The notes beneath the pieces were generated by a model. It had not been told where the DNA came from. It searched no databases and saw only the letters and a list, made by a program, of their open reading frames with translations. The translations under genes and the position numbers were made by a program. DNA of 38,232 bases. Origin: an uncultured Saprospiraceae bacterium (GTDB lineage Bacteria; Bacteroidota; Bacteroidia; Chitinophagales; Saprospiraceae). The stretch is from the NCBI GenBank assembly GCA_937924805.1, contig CALDTZ010000129.1, positions 1 to 38,232 of the forward strand. Reading direction: 5' to 3'. Positions 26,987 to 36,798 of this stretch are shown here, piece by piece; positions within the stretch are counted from its first letter, which is position 1; each line of letters starts with the position of its first letter.

Positions 26987-28171
26987 TTAATTAACAGCCT
27001 CTACAACTAGAGCAGAAGCACCACCGCCGCCATTACATAGAGTAGCACATCCCAAGACCTGATTTTTAGCATGTAAAGCATGGATTAAGGTGGTAACAAT
27101 TCTAGCCCCTGAAGCACCAAGTGGATGGCCTAAACTTACAGCACCGCCATGTACATTGACTTTGTCCATAGAGATCTTAGTGTCTTGGACAAATGACAAG
27201 GGTACAACGGAAAAAGCCTCATTCACTTCGAATAAATTAATATCTCCAAAGTTTAAGTTTGCATTTGATAGTGCTTTAGGAGCGGCTTTAGCTGGAGCTG
27301 TAGTAAACCACTGGGGTTCGTGAGCTGCATCTGCAAAGGATACGAGTTTTGCTAATGGCTTAAGGCTATATTTTTTTACGGCCTCCTCGCTTGCAAGAAT
27401 GATACAACTGGCTCCATCGTTAATGGTCGATGAATTTGCAGCTGTAACAGTTCCTTCTTTTGTAAAAGCGGCTCTTAATTGAGGTATTTTTTCAAATTTT
27501 ACTTTTTTGTATTCTTCGTCTGAAGTAACAATTAGAGGATCCCCTTTTCTTTGCGGTATCGTTACAGGTGCTATTTCATTTTTAAATAAACCCTGCTCTG
27601 TTGCTTGTGAAGCTAATTTATAAGACCGAATCGCATAATCATCTTGTGCTTCTCTTGAGATTCCATATTTTGTCGCCGTTGCATCTGCAAATACGCCCAT
27701 CGATCCCTTTTCATAAGCATCTGTTAGACCATCTTTTGCGAGACCATCAATCACCTCAACGTTACCATATTTACTTCCCCAACGATGTTTTGGTAAATAA
27801 TACGGAATATTTGACATACTCTCCATACCACCAGTAACTACAATATTGTTGATGCCAAGCATAATGCTTTGCGCACCAAACATAATCGATTTCATTCCAG
27901 ATGAACAAACTTTATTGATTGTCGTACATGGAGTAGAAATATTAATTCCTGCTTGAATAGCAGCTTGTCGCGCTGGAGCTTGCCCTAAATTCGCTTGAAC
28001 TACATTACCAAAAAACACTTCATCAATCTGATCTCCTTTTAATCCTGTTTCAGTAAGACTTGCTTGAATTGAAATACTCCCTAATTCAGTAGCACTTAAT
28101 GAAGATAAAACACCCCCAAAACTACCAAGTGGAGTCCTTTTTGCTGATACGATGTAAACTGTTTTTGCCAT
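26987..28171 (-). CDS. Acetyl-CoA C-acyltransferase (thiolase)
   Basis: A 394-residue thiolase that condenses two acetyl-CoA or cleaves 3-ketoacyl-CoA. Catalytic residues are all present: C89 (N-K-V-C-S-S-G-M-K), H349 (G-H-P-L-G-A-S-G-A-R) and C379 (C-N-G-G-G-G-A-S-A). The start A-K-T-V-Y-I-V-S-A-K-R-T-P-L-G-S-F favours the biosynthetic acetoacetyl-CoA thiolase group. ATG 28186 is in frame but lies inside a putative -7 box, and families start at the M-A-K methionine, so 28171 is chosen. No 3-hydroxyacyl-CoA gene is adjacent, so its pathway (beta-oxidation, mevalonate or ketone metabolism) is undecided. Confidence 0.93.
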   Translation of the reverse strand: MAKTVYIVSAKRTPLGSFGGVLSSLSATELGSISIQASLTETGLKGDQIDEVFFGNVVQANLGQAPARQAAIQAGINISTPCTTINKVCSSGMKSIMFGAQSIMLGINNIVVTGGMESMSNIPYYLPKHRWGSKYGNVEVIDGLAKDGLTDAYEKGSMGVFADATATKYGISREAQDDYAIRSYKLASQATEQGLFKNEIAPVTIPQRKGDPLIVTSDEEYKKVKFEKIPQLRAAFTKEGTVTAANSSTINDGASCIILASEEAVKKYSLKPLAKLVSFADAAHEPQWFTTAPAKAAPKALSNANLNFGDINLFEVNEAFSVVPLSFVQDTKISMDKVNVHGGAVSLGHPLGASGARIVTTLIHALHAKNQVLGCATLCNGGGGASALVVEAVN

Positions 28172-28183
28172 TCTTTTTTTTTG

Positions 28184-28191
28184 CAAATGTA
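28184..28191 (-). promoter_or_regulatory. Putative -7 box that decides the thiolase start
   Basis: Minus-strand TACATTTG matches TAnnTTTG and lies 12 bases before ATG 28171. If used, the alternative ATG at 28186 would be upstream of the transcript start. Confidence 0.4.
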
Positions 28192-28274
28192 CGATACAAG
28201 AATTTAGTCCATTGTTTTTATTGCTAAAAATTAGATTGAAAGTCGTATGAAATATGATAACAAGGTTTAATATG

Positions 28275-28282
28275 TATATTTG
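28275..28282 (+). promoter_or_regulatory. Putative -7 box upstream of the TPR/TonB-C-like gene
   Basis: TATATTTG matches TAnnTTTG exactly, 83 bases before ATG 28366. No well-spaced TTTG is visible upstream. Confidence 0.3.
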
Positions 28283-28365
28283 TAAAAATGTTAAAGCAGC
28301 ATTAAAATCCTGTTTTTTGTAATTTTATTAAAAGTGTTATTGTTCTATTTTTAAATCTATTTATC

Positions 28366-29355
28366 ATGAGAAATAATCTAATTATTCTTTTTTCCTTTCT
28401 TTTCTCATTTAATGCAATTAGTCAGTCTTTAAATGATGAACTCGGATTTATTTATGTAAAAGCAGAATATCTTTTGTCTACAGAAAGATATAATGACGCA
28501 ATAGATCAATATTCTTCAATTATTTCTAAAGATCCCGGATTTAAGGATGCACTATTAAAACGTGCACTTGCTAAAACAGAATTATCATCATGGAGAGGTG
28601 TAAAGTCTGATGTGATGCAGTACATCGGTATTAAAGGTATTACGAAAGACGCCATTCGATTTTTAGGATTGGCAAATAGTGAACTTGGCGATTATGATGC
28701 CGCTGCTGGATCATTAGCTTTATATCAATCGATAGAAAATGATGATGTTGACGTCACGACTGCCTTGGCAAAATCATACCATGAAATAGGCGATTCGTAT
28801 AATGCTTGCACAATGGCAAAAAAAGCTTCAAAAATGGGATCATCAAAGGCTGCAGGTTGGGTAAGAAAATATTGTGACGGTGTAAATGAAAAGAAGGATA
28901 AGCCAACGGTACCAAAAGATGATACTAAACCTACAAAAGATGATGTTGTAGAAGATGAAGATGTGACAAAAGTAGAAGATAATAGTGATGAAATTTTGAT
29001 AGAGGAAAGTGAGGATGAAGTTAAGGATGAACCCATTGTTGATCATTCTGAAAATATTATTGAAGTGGATGAGGACCTTCGTTTAATTATAAAAAATGGT
29101 TTAGGTAGTCGACGGATTCTTGATACACCCAACATTTTGATATTGTCAGATCAGAGTGGAAGTGTTGCCGTTGATATTTGTGTGTCGAAAGCTGGTAGGG
29201 TAGAGAGTGCTGAAATTAATGCGGATGAATCAGATATACATACACCAAGTCTTCAAACATTAGCCATTCGAAAAGCAAAAGAATTTTGGTTTGCAAGAAT
29301 GGGATCTAAATCTATGTGTGGCACCATGGTTTTTGAAATTACTGGTAGAACCTAA
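28366..29355 (+). CDS. Exported TPR protein with a TonB-C-like domain
   Basis: A 329-residue periplasmic protein. Residues 1-19 are a signal peptide (A-I-S-Q cleavage). Residues about 25-180 are TPR repeats (Y-N-D-A-I-D-Q-Y-S-S-I-I, L-G-D-Y-D-A-A-A-G-S-L). Residues about 187-240 form an acidic, Lys/Asp/Glu-rich linker. The last 90 residues have the TonB C-terminal pattern: S-G-S-V-A-V-D-I-C-V-S-K-A-G-R-V, then S-L-Q-T-L-A-I-R-K-A-K-E-F-W-F. There is no inner-membrane anchor, so it is not a classical TonB; it may bind a partner through this fold. It is 10 bases upstream of the MscS gene. Confidence 0.78.
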   Translation: MRNNLIILFSFLFSFNAISQSLNDELGFIYVKAEYLLSTERYNDAIDQYSSIISKDPGFKDALLKRALAKTELSSWRGVKSDVMQYIGIKGITKDAIRFLGLANSELGDYDAAAGSLALYQSIENDDVDVTTALAKSYHEIGDSYNACTMAKKASKMGSSKAAGWVRKYCDGVNEKKDKPTVPKDDTKPTKDDVVEDEDVTKVEDNSDEILIEESEDEVKDEPIVDHSENIIEVDEDLRLIIKNGLGSRRILDTPNILILSDQSGSVAVDICVSKAGRVESAEINADESDIHTPSLQTLAIRKAKEFWFARMGSKSMCGTMVFEITGRT

Positions 29356-29365
29356 TTGACTCGAT

Positions 29366-30424
29366 ATGGATATTACGGCTTTTTTAGAAAATTGGGCACC
29401 AACATTTTTTACTACATTATTTGTCATATTTATTTATTGGTTGGTACGCTGGGTACTACAGCGTCAATCAAGAAATAGACAGGACTCAAAAGTATTAAGC
29501 CAAATTGTACTTTTTTCTATTTTAATCGTTGGTTTTATTGCAATAATATTAGCAATCCCGATGGGAGAGTCAGTAAAAGGTCAAATTTCAGGACTTATTG
29601 GTATTGTCATTTCTGCGGTATTAGCGCTAAGTTCGGCAACATTCATTGGTAATGGTCTCGCAGGAATTATGCTTAGATCAATCAATAATTATAAGCCAGG
29701 TGATTTTATTAGAGTTGGGGATATACTCGGACGGGTTTCTGAAAGAGGGTTGTTTCATACTGAAATTCAAACAGAAAATCGAGATTTAATAACGTTGCCA
29801 AATCTCCATTTGGCAACGAATCCAGTACAAGTTATTCGAGCTTCAGGTACATTTATTTCGGCAACGGTTTCTTTAGGTTATGACGTGAATCACAATAAAG
29901 TGCGAGAAATCTTAATTCGATCTGCCGAAAAGATTGGATTAAAAGATGCTTTTGTTCAAGTGATAGAGTTAGGTGATTTTTCAATTGTATATAAAGTTTT
30001 TGGTCTTCTTACCGATGCAAAAACGATTATTAGTGCTCAAACACGTTTGTATTGCTCAATGTTAGATGAACTTCATGATGGACGAATAGAAATTGTTTCT
30101 CCTTCTTTTATGAATCAACGACAAGTAAATGATGCATTATTTATCCCTAAGAAAGCCAAAAAAAGCGAAGTAACAAATCAGCCAGATAAGGTAGAAGAAA
30201 AGATTTTTGACAAAGCAGAACAAGCGGAATCGATCGAAAAAAGAAAAGAAACCATTGCCGAAGTCAATGCTAAGATTTTAGATCTTACAGAGGTACTTAA
30301 GAAAAGTGAAGATCCTCTAGAAAAAACAGAAATACAAAAAAGAATAGACAAGTGGAAAGGTCTTAAAGTAAAAATGGAACAAAAAATTGAGACAACAATT
30401 GATGAGATAAGTTCAAAAACTTAA
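29366..30424 (+). CDS. MscS-family mechanosensitive channel
   Basis: A 352-residue inner-membrane channel. Helices lie at about 12-31 and 45-65, with the pore helix at about 72-103: G-L-I-G-I-V-I-S-A-V-L-A-L-S-S-A-T and G-N-G-L-A-G-I-M-L. The beta domain follows with Y-K-P-G-D-F-I-R-V-G-D at 109-119 and I-T-L-P-N-L-H-L-A-T-N-P, both MscS hallmarks. The C-terminal 90 residues are a charged coiled coil not found in E. coli MscS, possibly a gating or docking extension. Its stop shares a TTAA with the convergent TonB receptor gene. Expected role: release of solutes on osmotic downshift. Confidence 0.9.
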   Translation: MDITAFLENWAPTFFTTLFVIFIYWLVRWVLQRQSRNRQDSKVLSQIVLFSILIVGFIAIILAIPMGESVKGQISGLIGIVISAVLALSSATFIGNGLAGIMLRSINNYKPGDFIRVGDILGRVSERGLFHTEIQTENRDLITLPNLHLATNPVQVIRASGTFISATVSLGYDVNHNKVREILIRSAEKIGLKDAFVQVIELGDFSIVYKVFGLLTDAKTIISAQTRLYCSMLDELHDGRIEIVSPSFMNQRQVNDALFIPKKAKKSEVTNQPDKVEEKIFDKAEQAESIEKRKETIAEVNAKILDLTEVLKKSEDPLEKTEIQKRIDKWKGLKVKMEQKIETTIDEISSKT

Positions 30425-32643
30425 TCTTTCTTGTATCTAAAGCCTATATAAAATTCTCTGCCTCTCGTTGGTCCCCAATTAAATGAAGTATCAAAGTAAG
30501 GTCCAAACGGATCTTCATAGGATACAATTGGTTGATTTTGTCTAAAGGCTAAAATGTTTTCAACCCCAAAGTAAACCTGAATATTATCCCATTTTCGAGT
30601 AATTTGAGCATCTATGATTGTGTAATCACGAGAATATTCATCTTGTCGAAATTCGATTGGGTAGTCATCTGTATTTGGTAATCTTTTCTTGCTAAACCAT
30701 CGTCCGGTAAGATCATACTGCCATTTCTCTAGATTTGATTCATAAGAAAGATTAAGTAATACCCAATGTTTCGAAATAAATGGTAATGTCATTCTTGTTC
30801 CTTCTTCTGTGTTTCTATATACATCAAGGTAGTTATAAGCCCATTTGACTTCAATGTTATTAATGAATTCCCATTTGTTTTCAATTTGAAAATTTTGAGA
30901 AACACTCTCTCCTTTGAAGTTTTCAACAATAACTTTATTAACCTCTCTATCAAAGTCAGGAAAAACTTGATTTTGGAAAAAAGTATAGTATCCATCCATA
31001 GAGAAAGAAGTTTCAGCAAAATCTAAAGATAGTTTATGAACATAATTTAATCCGATATTTACAGCTTCTTCAGGTTCTAGGGTACCATTAATAATAATGT
31101 TTCTGTTACTCGCTAATAACCTCGTTTGTTCTCCAAATAAATGAACTCTTCGAACCCCTTTTCCAATAGAGAATCGCAAATCTGATCTTGGAGAAAACCC
31201 ATATCTTACTAGCATTCTTGGGACGATCTTCCATCCAAAATCATCGTGATAATCTGATCGAATACCAGCAATGATGCTAAACTTGTCGTACTTATAGGTA
31301 TTTTCAACATATACACCAGGGATTGTATATTTATTTTTGAGATTGGCAAATGAAGATAACGATGTATCAGGGGAGTATATGTGTTCTTCAAGATCATTAT
31401 AACGAAGGCTACTACCAAACTTTAAATTGTTATCATTTTTACCATAATAGATATTTGCACCAACATCAGTATACCCATTTATTTGATCAGCTTTATAATT
31501 AGTAGTTCCAAAGTAAGAGTTTTGATTATGCACAAAACCACTATTCAATAAGTTGATAGATACATTTTCATTAATCTTGAATCGAGACTTAAAATATAGA
31601 TCTACTTGGTTAATTTCAATAAGTTGCCCGTAACTGTTTTCAGTTCCTTTATCGTCTTCAACTTCAAAATCTAATTGTCCTCCTAGACGATCTTCATTCC
31701 AAAGGCGAACGCCAATTTGGGTTTTAAAGTTATCATTTTCAGGATTTTCATAGATCCACTTGTTAAACAAGTTAATACGTGTGATTTGTGTAATATCTTT
31801 GAAATTATCCTTGTCTCCATCAATGGTTTGAGCAGGTAAAGTTAAATGAGCTAAACTGTAATTTGACCATGATTTAGCTTTATGTTGATAACTTGCATTG
31901 TATTGGTTTTCGCCAAATGAATTAAGAAAGGCGTTTAGGTAAATTCTTTTTGCAGTCTCTGGTTTAGGTGTTATTATGTTTATTTGCCCACTGATACTTT
32001 CAAATCCTTGTAATACCGAGTTAGCTCCTTTTGATACAAATATTTGTTCAATCATCGGACCAGGAAATGATCCAGCAGCATAACTAAATCCGGCTCCTTG
32101 AATTAGAGGCATACCATCAAATAATATTTGATTATAAACACCCGACAGACCTAAAATTTGCAATTCTTTAGCGTCCGTTACCACATTCGTTGTATTGCTT
32201 TGAACACTAGCTTCTGTATTAAAACAACCCGCTAAGCTGCAACATGCTGCTCGTTCTAATTCCTTAGTGCCAATTACTTCAACTTTAGCTATCGTATTTA
32301 AAAATCCAGTCGATTGTCTGTCCGCTGAAAAAACAATGGTCTCCATTGTATTCTGCTCTAAAAGCTGGATCTTCCAATCTAAGACGGAACCAATATTAAT
32401 CGTGTCAGATTTGTAACCTATGTATGAAATGCCAAGTCTTCGATCTACAATATTTTCTTCTGAAATGGAAAATCGACCATCTAAATCAGTAACTACACCT
32501 ATTGTTGAATGAACCCATACTACATTCGCACCGACAAGAGGGGTGCCCGAAATGTCTGTAATTGACCCCGTTATATTTTGAGAAAGCACTGGCGAAATAA
32601 AATAAGATATGATGAAAACAAATATGTATAGTATTCTGTGCAT
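30421..32643 (-). CDS. TonB-dependent outer-membrane receptor with carboxypeptidase-regulatory domain
   Basis: A 740-residue active-uptake receptor. The signal peptide ends near S-Q-N (20-22). Residues about 24-95 are a CarboxypepD_reg-like domain (G-S-I-T-D-I-S-G-T-P-L-V-G-A-N-V, T-D-L-D-G-R-F-S-I). The plug spans about 105-230 and carries R-A-A-C134-C135-S-L-A-G-C140, then Q-I-L-G-L-S-G-V-Y-N-Q-I-L-F-D-G-M-P and I-S-G-Q-I-N-I-I. A 22-strand-type barrel follows, ending R-E-F-Y-I-G-F-R-Y-K-K-D. The cysteine cluster recurs in a subset of Bacteroidota receptors I associate with metal-linked loci, but the ligand is not known. No SusD partner is adjacent, which argues against glycan import. Confidence 0.88.
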   Translation of the reverse strand: MHRILYIFVFIISYFISPVLSQNITGSITDISGTPLVGANVVWVHSTIGVVTDLDGRFSISEENIVDRRLGISYIGYKSDTINIGSVLDWKIQLLEQNTMETIVFSADRQSTGFLNTIAKVEVIGTKELERAACCSLAGCFNTEASVQSNTTNVVTDAKELQILGLSGVYNQILFDGMPLIQGAGFSYAAGSFPGPMIEQIFVSKGANSVLQGFESISGQINIITPKPETAKRIYLNAFLNSFGENQYNASYQHKAKSWSNYSLAHLTLPAQTIDGDKDNFKDITQITRINLFNKWIYENPENDNFKTQIGVRLWNEDRLGGQLDFEVEDDKGTENSYGQLIEINQVDLYFKSRFKINENVSINLLNSGFVHNQNSYFGTTNYKADQINGYTDVGANIYYGKNDNNLKFGSSLRYNDLEEHIYSPDTSLSSFANLKNKYTIPGVYVENTYKYDKFSIIAGIRSDYHDDFGWKIVPRMLVRYGFSPRSDLRFSIGKGVRRVHLFGEQTRLLASNRNIIINGTLEPEEAVNIGLNYVHKLSLDFAETSFSMDGYYTFFQNQVFPDFDREVNKVIVENFKGESVSQNFQIENKWEFINNIEVKWAYNYLDVYRNTEEGTRMTLPFISKHWVLLNLSYESNLEKWQYDLTGRWFSKKRLPNTDDYPIEFRQDEYSRDYTIIDAQITRKWDNIQVYFGVENILAFRQNQPIVSYEDPFGPYFDTSFNWGPTRGREFYIGFRYKKD

Positions 32644-32895
32644 GAATTCTTAATTATTGTTATAAAGATACAATTTTATTGAGGTTTTGTTCTAAACAAT
32701 TGGACGTATTATCGATGCTGAAGACATAAATCGTTTTTCTAAAGACGGTGATTTTCATATTAATATTTATCATAATTTATAAAACAATGTTAATGTTCGT
32801 AAAACATATTATTAAAATATTTAATATGTGGCATGAATATTGAATCTATGTTGGAGTGAGCCCAAAGTTGGTTTGCACTAAATACACTTCAACCT

Positions 32896-35800
32896 ATGAG
32901 AATTTCTAAGTTTACTCTTTTCGCGTCTTTTATGTTAGCGCTCATTTGCATTTCTCCACCATCCGAAATATTATCTGATGAATTCAAAAAGCCTAAAAAG
33001 GCAACTCGAATTCAAGATGCGGCATTCCAGGAATGGTTATTTACAAATAATCCACTAACGAAAGAGGTTGACCGATCATCTTTACATACGATATACAGTT
33101 CAATATCTAAAGATGGAAAACGTTCTTCTTCATCTCTGTACTGGAATAATATTGGACCAAGAGACGTTGCAGGACGAATTAGAGAAATTCATCAAGACCC
33201 AAGTACGAAAAAAATATTTATCGGTAGTGCTACAGGCGGTTTGTGGACCTGTAATGATATTGGGGACCCCAATATGGTATGGAGTCAAGTCAATGACCAA
33301 TTTGCGTCTCTATCTGTATGTGCAATCGAACAAGATGTTTCGAATCCTTCAACTTTGTTTTTTGGAACAGGGGAGGGATATTTTGATCATGAAGCATTCC
33401 CAGGAGCTGGAATGTATACTTCCACGGATAGCGGACAGTCATGGGGCTTAATGTCATCCACCACCAATAAAAAATTCAAATATATTCAAGACATCATAAC
33501 AACCAAAAATGGAAACCTCATTGTTACAACATTAAACAATGGTGTTCAGTTGTCCACGAATGATGGTGCGACTTGGACTGAAGTGATAGGTACAACGAAG
33601 GGAAATGGGGTCAATTCGGCAAATCGATTGGTGAAAATGAACGACGGAACTTTATTTGTTTCAACAGGACTACATGAGACAGGGGATATCTACCGTAGTA
33701 CAAATAATGGAGTTACATGGACACCTTTGAAAATATCAAATCATGAATCAAAATTTCATAGAATTGAAATTGCATCAAACGCAACAAATTCCAATATCAT
33801 TTATGCAATTTTGCAGCATGGAGAGACGAATGGAGTAAAAAGTGTATTAAAGTCTTCAAACAAAGGTACAACATGGACAAAAGTAAATTTGCCATCCATT
33901 GGGAAAGATATTGCAGGAAATCAAGCATGGTATAATTTAGCAATTTCAGTAAGTCCTGAAAATCCAAATCATTTAATTATTGGTGGTGTTGATTTGTTCA
34001 TTTCAAAAAATGGTGGTCTTGCTTGGACACAGATTTCTAATTGGTCAGGAAGTGGGGTTATACCATATATTCATGGTGATCAACATAAAATAGAATTTAT
34101 AAATGATACCGATGCGTTGGTTGCCAATGATGGTGGTGTCACACTAATGACTGATGTTTTTAGCAATGATCGAAAGTTTTTCAAGAAAAATAGAGGCCTA
34201 AATGTTACGCAATGTTACGATGTAGTGGCTAACCCAATCAACGGACAGATCACCACTGGAACGCAAGATAATGGTACACATAGATTTTTGGATCCGACCA
34301 GTGACGAAACGATAGAAATTACTGGCGGAGATGGAGGTAGATGTTATTATGATGAAGAGAATCCGGATATTCAAATTACATCTTACATTAAAAATCAGTA
34401 CTATGTTTCAAATGATGGGGGAGATAATTTTTACTTCCGGTCGTTCAATAATGATGGTCTTTTTATAAATCCTACTACGTATGATTCTGGAAGAAAAATT
34501 CTATATGCCGCAGATGAAAAAGGAAAAATATTAAGATGGAATAATCCATCTGATTTAGGTACTCATGCAGATAAAGTAGTTATAAATAATTTATATAATC
34601 AACAAATAACGAGTCTTAAGTCTTCTAAAATCAAGGATAATCGATTATATCTTGGATCATCCGAAGGAGAAGTACATCGATTAGAATTTGCGTTTATTGG
34701 CACAAATAGGACGGGTATCAAAATCTTGGATTTGCCTGATGGTCATGTAATAGGAGATATTGAAGAAGATCCGTATGATGAAAATAGATTAGTTGTTTCA
34801 GTTTCTAATTACGGAGTAAAGAGTGTATACATTACAGAAGATGGTGGAAAAAATTGGGATAGTATTGAAGGTAATTTACCAGATGTACCAGTTAGAGACG
34901 TTTTACTATTGGCCCATGAGAATGATGCCATTTATATTGCAACGGAAATAGGCGTTTTTAAAACAACAAAAATAGATGGTAATAAGACGGATTGGGTATT
35001 GTTAAATGAAGGAATGGCCAATATTCGAGTAGATAGAATTGCCTATAACCCTCAAGGCGAAAGTATTTTAGCGGCTAGTTTCGGTCGTGGAATTTATGAA
35101 GGTAAGTTGAATGACGATGTAAGTATAGATTTCGATTATGAAGGGGTATTAGCGATCTATGAGGACGAACGAAATAAGGGTAATAATGGATGTGATAATA
35201 TTTATAGTTTTCCAGTTGTTATCAAAGCAAATAGACCAGTAGATGGTGATGTAAAAATTAATCTTTCGATTGAAAATGATGGTATAATTTCATCTGATTT
35301 AGTTTTGGGTGACGCTATGGTAACAATGAAACATGGTAGTTTAAAAGCTATGGCAGAGTTGTTAATTTCGGATGATAAGCAAGTCGAAGATGTCGAAGGC
35401 GCTATTTTGAAAATGTCTTATACGATGAATGGGCAAGAAGTGAAACGCTCATTATCACTATCCTTAACAAGTGATGATAATTATGCTGAGTTTACAGAAG
35501 GGGAGGATAAGGTTTTGATTGGTACTAGTGATATGACGTCTTTTGAGTTTCCATTTAAAGGATACTATGAAGATGCAAAGTCTCAATTTATCATTCGTGC
35601 ATCGGAGTTAAAAACAGCAGGACTTTCCGAAGGAATTATTTCTGGGTTGGAGTTTCATATAGAAAATAAAGTAAGTTCCAAACCATTTATGAAATTTACT
35701 ATTGGATTAAAAAATACAGCAGCAAATGAAGCTTCAGCATCTGGAGAATATTTAGATAATGAATCAATTGAAGAGGTGTACACAAATGATTATAACACGA

Positions 35801-36798
35801 TCAAAGGATGGAATTCAATTCGTTTCGATCAAGGATTCTATTGGGATGGAGAAAGTAATTTATTAGTCCAAATGTGTTACAACAATAGTAAATGGTCTAG
35901 TAACGATGAAGTTTCTATGGTTTCAACAAATTACCCTAGCAGTCAATATGATCATAAAGATTCCAACAAAGGATGTAATTTAGATAGAATTCGAAGCAAC
36001 GCTAAATTTAGACCAGTCTTTTCATTTACAAAATCAGGAAGTAGTATTGAAATATGTGATTCAAAATATGAAGGTAGTTCGTCAATTTACAAAGGAGATT
36101 GTGTATTTAAAAATGATGAAGGCCACTTAGTAGCAAATGTAGAAAGTTTGACTTTGCAATCAGCATGCGTACACGTAGAAATTGAAAGCGCCGGGTATGC
36201 GTTTGGGGAATCAAATTGGTCCAATATTATGTCCGTCTCCGATAAGCATTATTTTTACTCTCAAAATGATTATACAAAGCACTTGCTGAAAATGTACTTT
36301 TCAGCAGATGAAATTAAGGATTTGAATGTTGATTCTAAATTTTTTATGGTGAAGTCGAATGGAAGTATTAACCATGCAACTAATCCACAATTAGTAGCGA
36401 GTGATAATTTAGATTGGCAAAAGTTGCCAGGTGGTGGCATTGAAATTGAAACGGTAGTAACGGGAGATACAGGTATTGCACTCGCTCAATACAAGTCAAA
36501 TAATCACAGTGAGGATATGGTGGAGAAGAGGAAGATTGTCAATGATTATGACGCAGATATATTTCCGAATCCATTTATGAGTCAGATTACGATACGATTA
36601 CACAACCAAGTAAAAGTAGATACTAAAGTATTAATTGTTGACCAAAACGGGAAGACAATTAAATCATCCATGATTTTGACCAATAGTGATCGAGTTTCTT
36701 TCGGGATTGAAGAAAACATTCCAGCTGGAATATACTATGTACATGTAATTTATTCCGATGGGATGAAGTTAATCAAACAAGTTATTAAAGTGAATTAA
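32896..36798 (+). CDS. Secreted Asp-box (BNR/VPS10-like) beta-propeller protein with T9SS sorting domain
   Basis: A 1300-residue exported protein. A signal peptide covers about 1-25. Residues about 70-740 hold a sialidase/sortilin-like propeller with at least seven Asp-box motifs: S-T-D-S-G-Q-S-W, S-T-N-D-G-A-T-W, S-T-N-N-G-V-T-W, S-S-N-K-G-T-T-W, S-K-N-G-G-L-A-W, S-N-D-G-G-D-N-F and T-E-D-G-G-K-N-W. Several beta-sandwich-like regions follow. The last 80 residues are a T9SS type A sorting domain (I-F-P-N-P-F near 1220, then I-P-A-G-I-Y-Y-V-H-V-I and K-Q-V-I-K-V-N), which directs outer-membrane translocation. Similar proteins are annotated as glycosyl hydrolases, but no catalytic residues are evident, so binding is as likely as hydrolysis. 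Its stop overlaps the small ORF on the other strand. Confidence 0.87.
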   Translation: MRISKFTLFASFMLALICISPPSEILSDEFKKPKKATRIQDAAFQEWLFTNNPLTKEVDRSSLHTIYSSISKDGKRSSSSLYWNNIGPRDVAGRIREIHQDPSTKKIFIGSATGGLWTCNDIGDPNMVWSQVNDQFASLSVCAIEQDVSNPSTLFFGTGEGYFDHEAFPGAGMYTSTDSGQSWGLMSSTTNKKFKYIQDIITTKNGNLIVTTLNNGVQLSTNDGATWTEVIGTTKGNGVNSANRLVKMNDGTLFVSTGLHETGDIYRSTNNGVTWTPLKISNHESKFHRIEIASNATNSNIIYAILQHGETNGVKSVLKSSNKGTTWTKVNLPSIGKDIAGNQAWYNLAISVSPENPNHLIIGGVDLFISKNGGLAWTQISNWSGSGVIPYIHGDQHKIEFINDTDALVANDGGVTLMTDVFSNDRKFFKKNRGLNVTQCYDVVANPINGQITTGTQDNGTHRFLDPTSDETIEITGGDGGRCYYDEENPDIQITSYIKNQYYVSNDGGDNFYFRSFNNDGLFINPTTYDSGRKILYAADEKGKILRWNNPSDLGTHADKVVINNLYNQQITSLKSSKIKDNRLYLGSSEGEVHRLEFAFIGTNRTGIKILDLPDGHVIGDIEEDPYDENRLVVSVSNYGVKSVYITEDGGKNWDSIEGNLPDVPVRDVLLLAHENDAIYIATEIGVFKTTKIDGNKTDWVLLNEGMANIRVDRIAYNPQGESILAASFGRGIYEGKLNDDVSIDFDYEGVLAIYEDERNKGNNGCDNIYSFPVVIKANRPVDGDVKINLSIENDGIISSDLVLGDAMVTMKHGSLKAMAELLISDDKQVEDVEGAILKMSYTMNGQEVKRSLSLSLTSDDNYAEFTEGEDKVLIGTSDMTSFEFPFKGYYEDAKSQFIIRASELKTAGLSEGIISGLEFHIENKVSSKPFMKFTIGLKNTAANEASASGEYLDNESIEEVYTNDYNTIKGWNSIRFDQGFYWDGESNLLVQMCYNNSKWSSNDEVSMVSTNYPSSQYDHKDSNKGCNLDRIRSNAKFRPVFSFTKSGSSIEICDSKYEGSSSIYKGDCVFKNDEGHLVANVESLTLQSACVHVEIESAGYAFGESNWSNIMSVSDKHYFYSQNDYTKHLLKMYFSADEIKDLNVDSKFFMVKSNGSINHATNPQLVASDNLDWQKLPGGGIEIETVVTGDTGIALAQYKSNNHSEDMVEKRKIVNDYDADIFPNPFMSQITIRLHNQVKVDTKVLIVDQNGKTIKSSMILTNSDRVSFGIEENIPAGIYYVHVIYSDGMKLIKQVIKVN

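Noticed and set aside
32810..32826. Palindrome TATTAAA-N3-TTTAATA upstream of the T9SS cargo gene
   Set aside because: Only A and T; expected by chance in this AT-rich gap.
33068..33451. Open frame of 127 codons within the T9SS cargo gene
   Set aside because: Alternate-frame shadow of the Asp-box propeller region with no recognisable motif.
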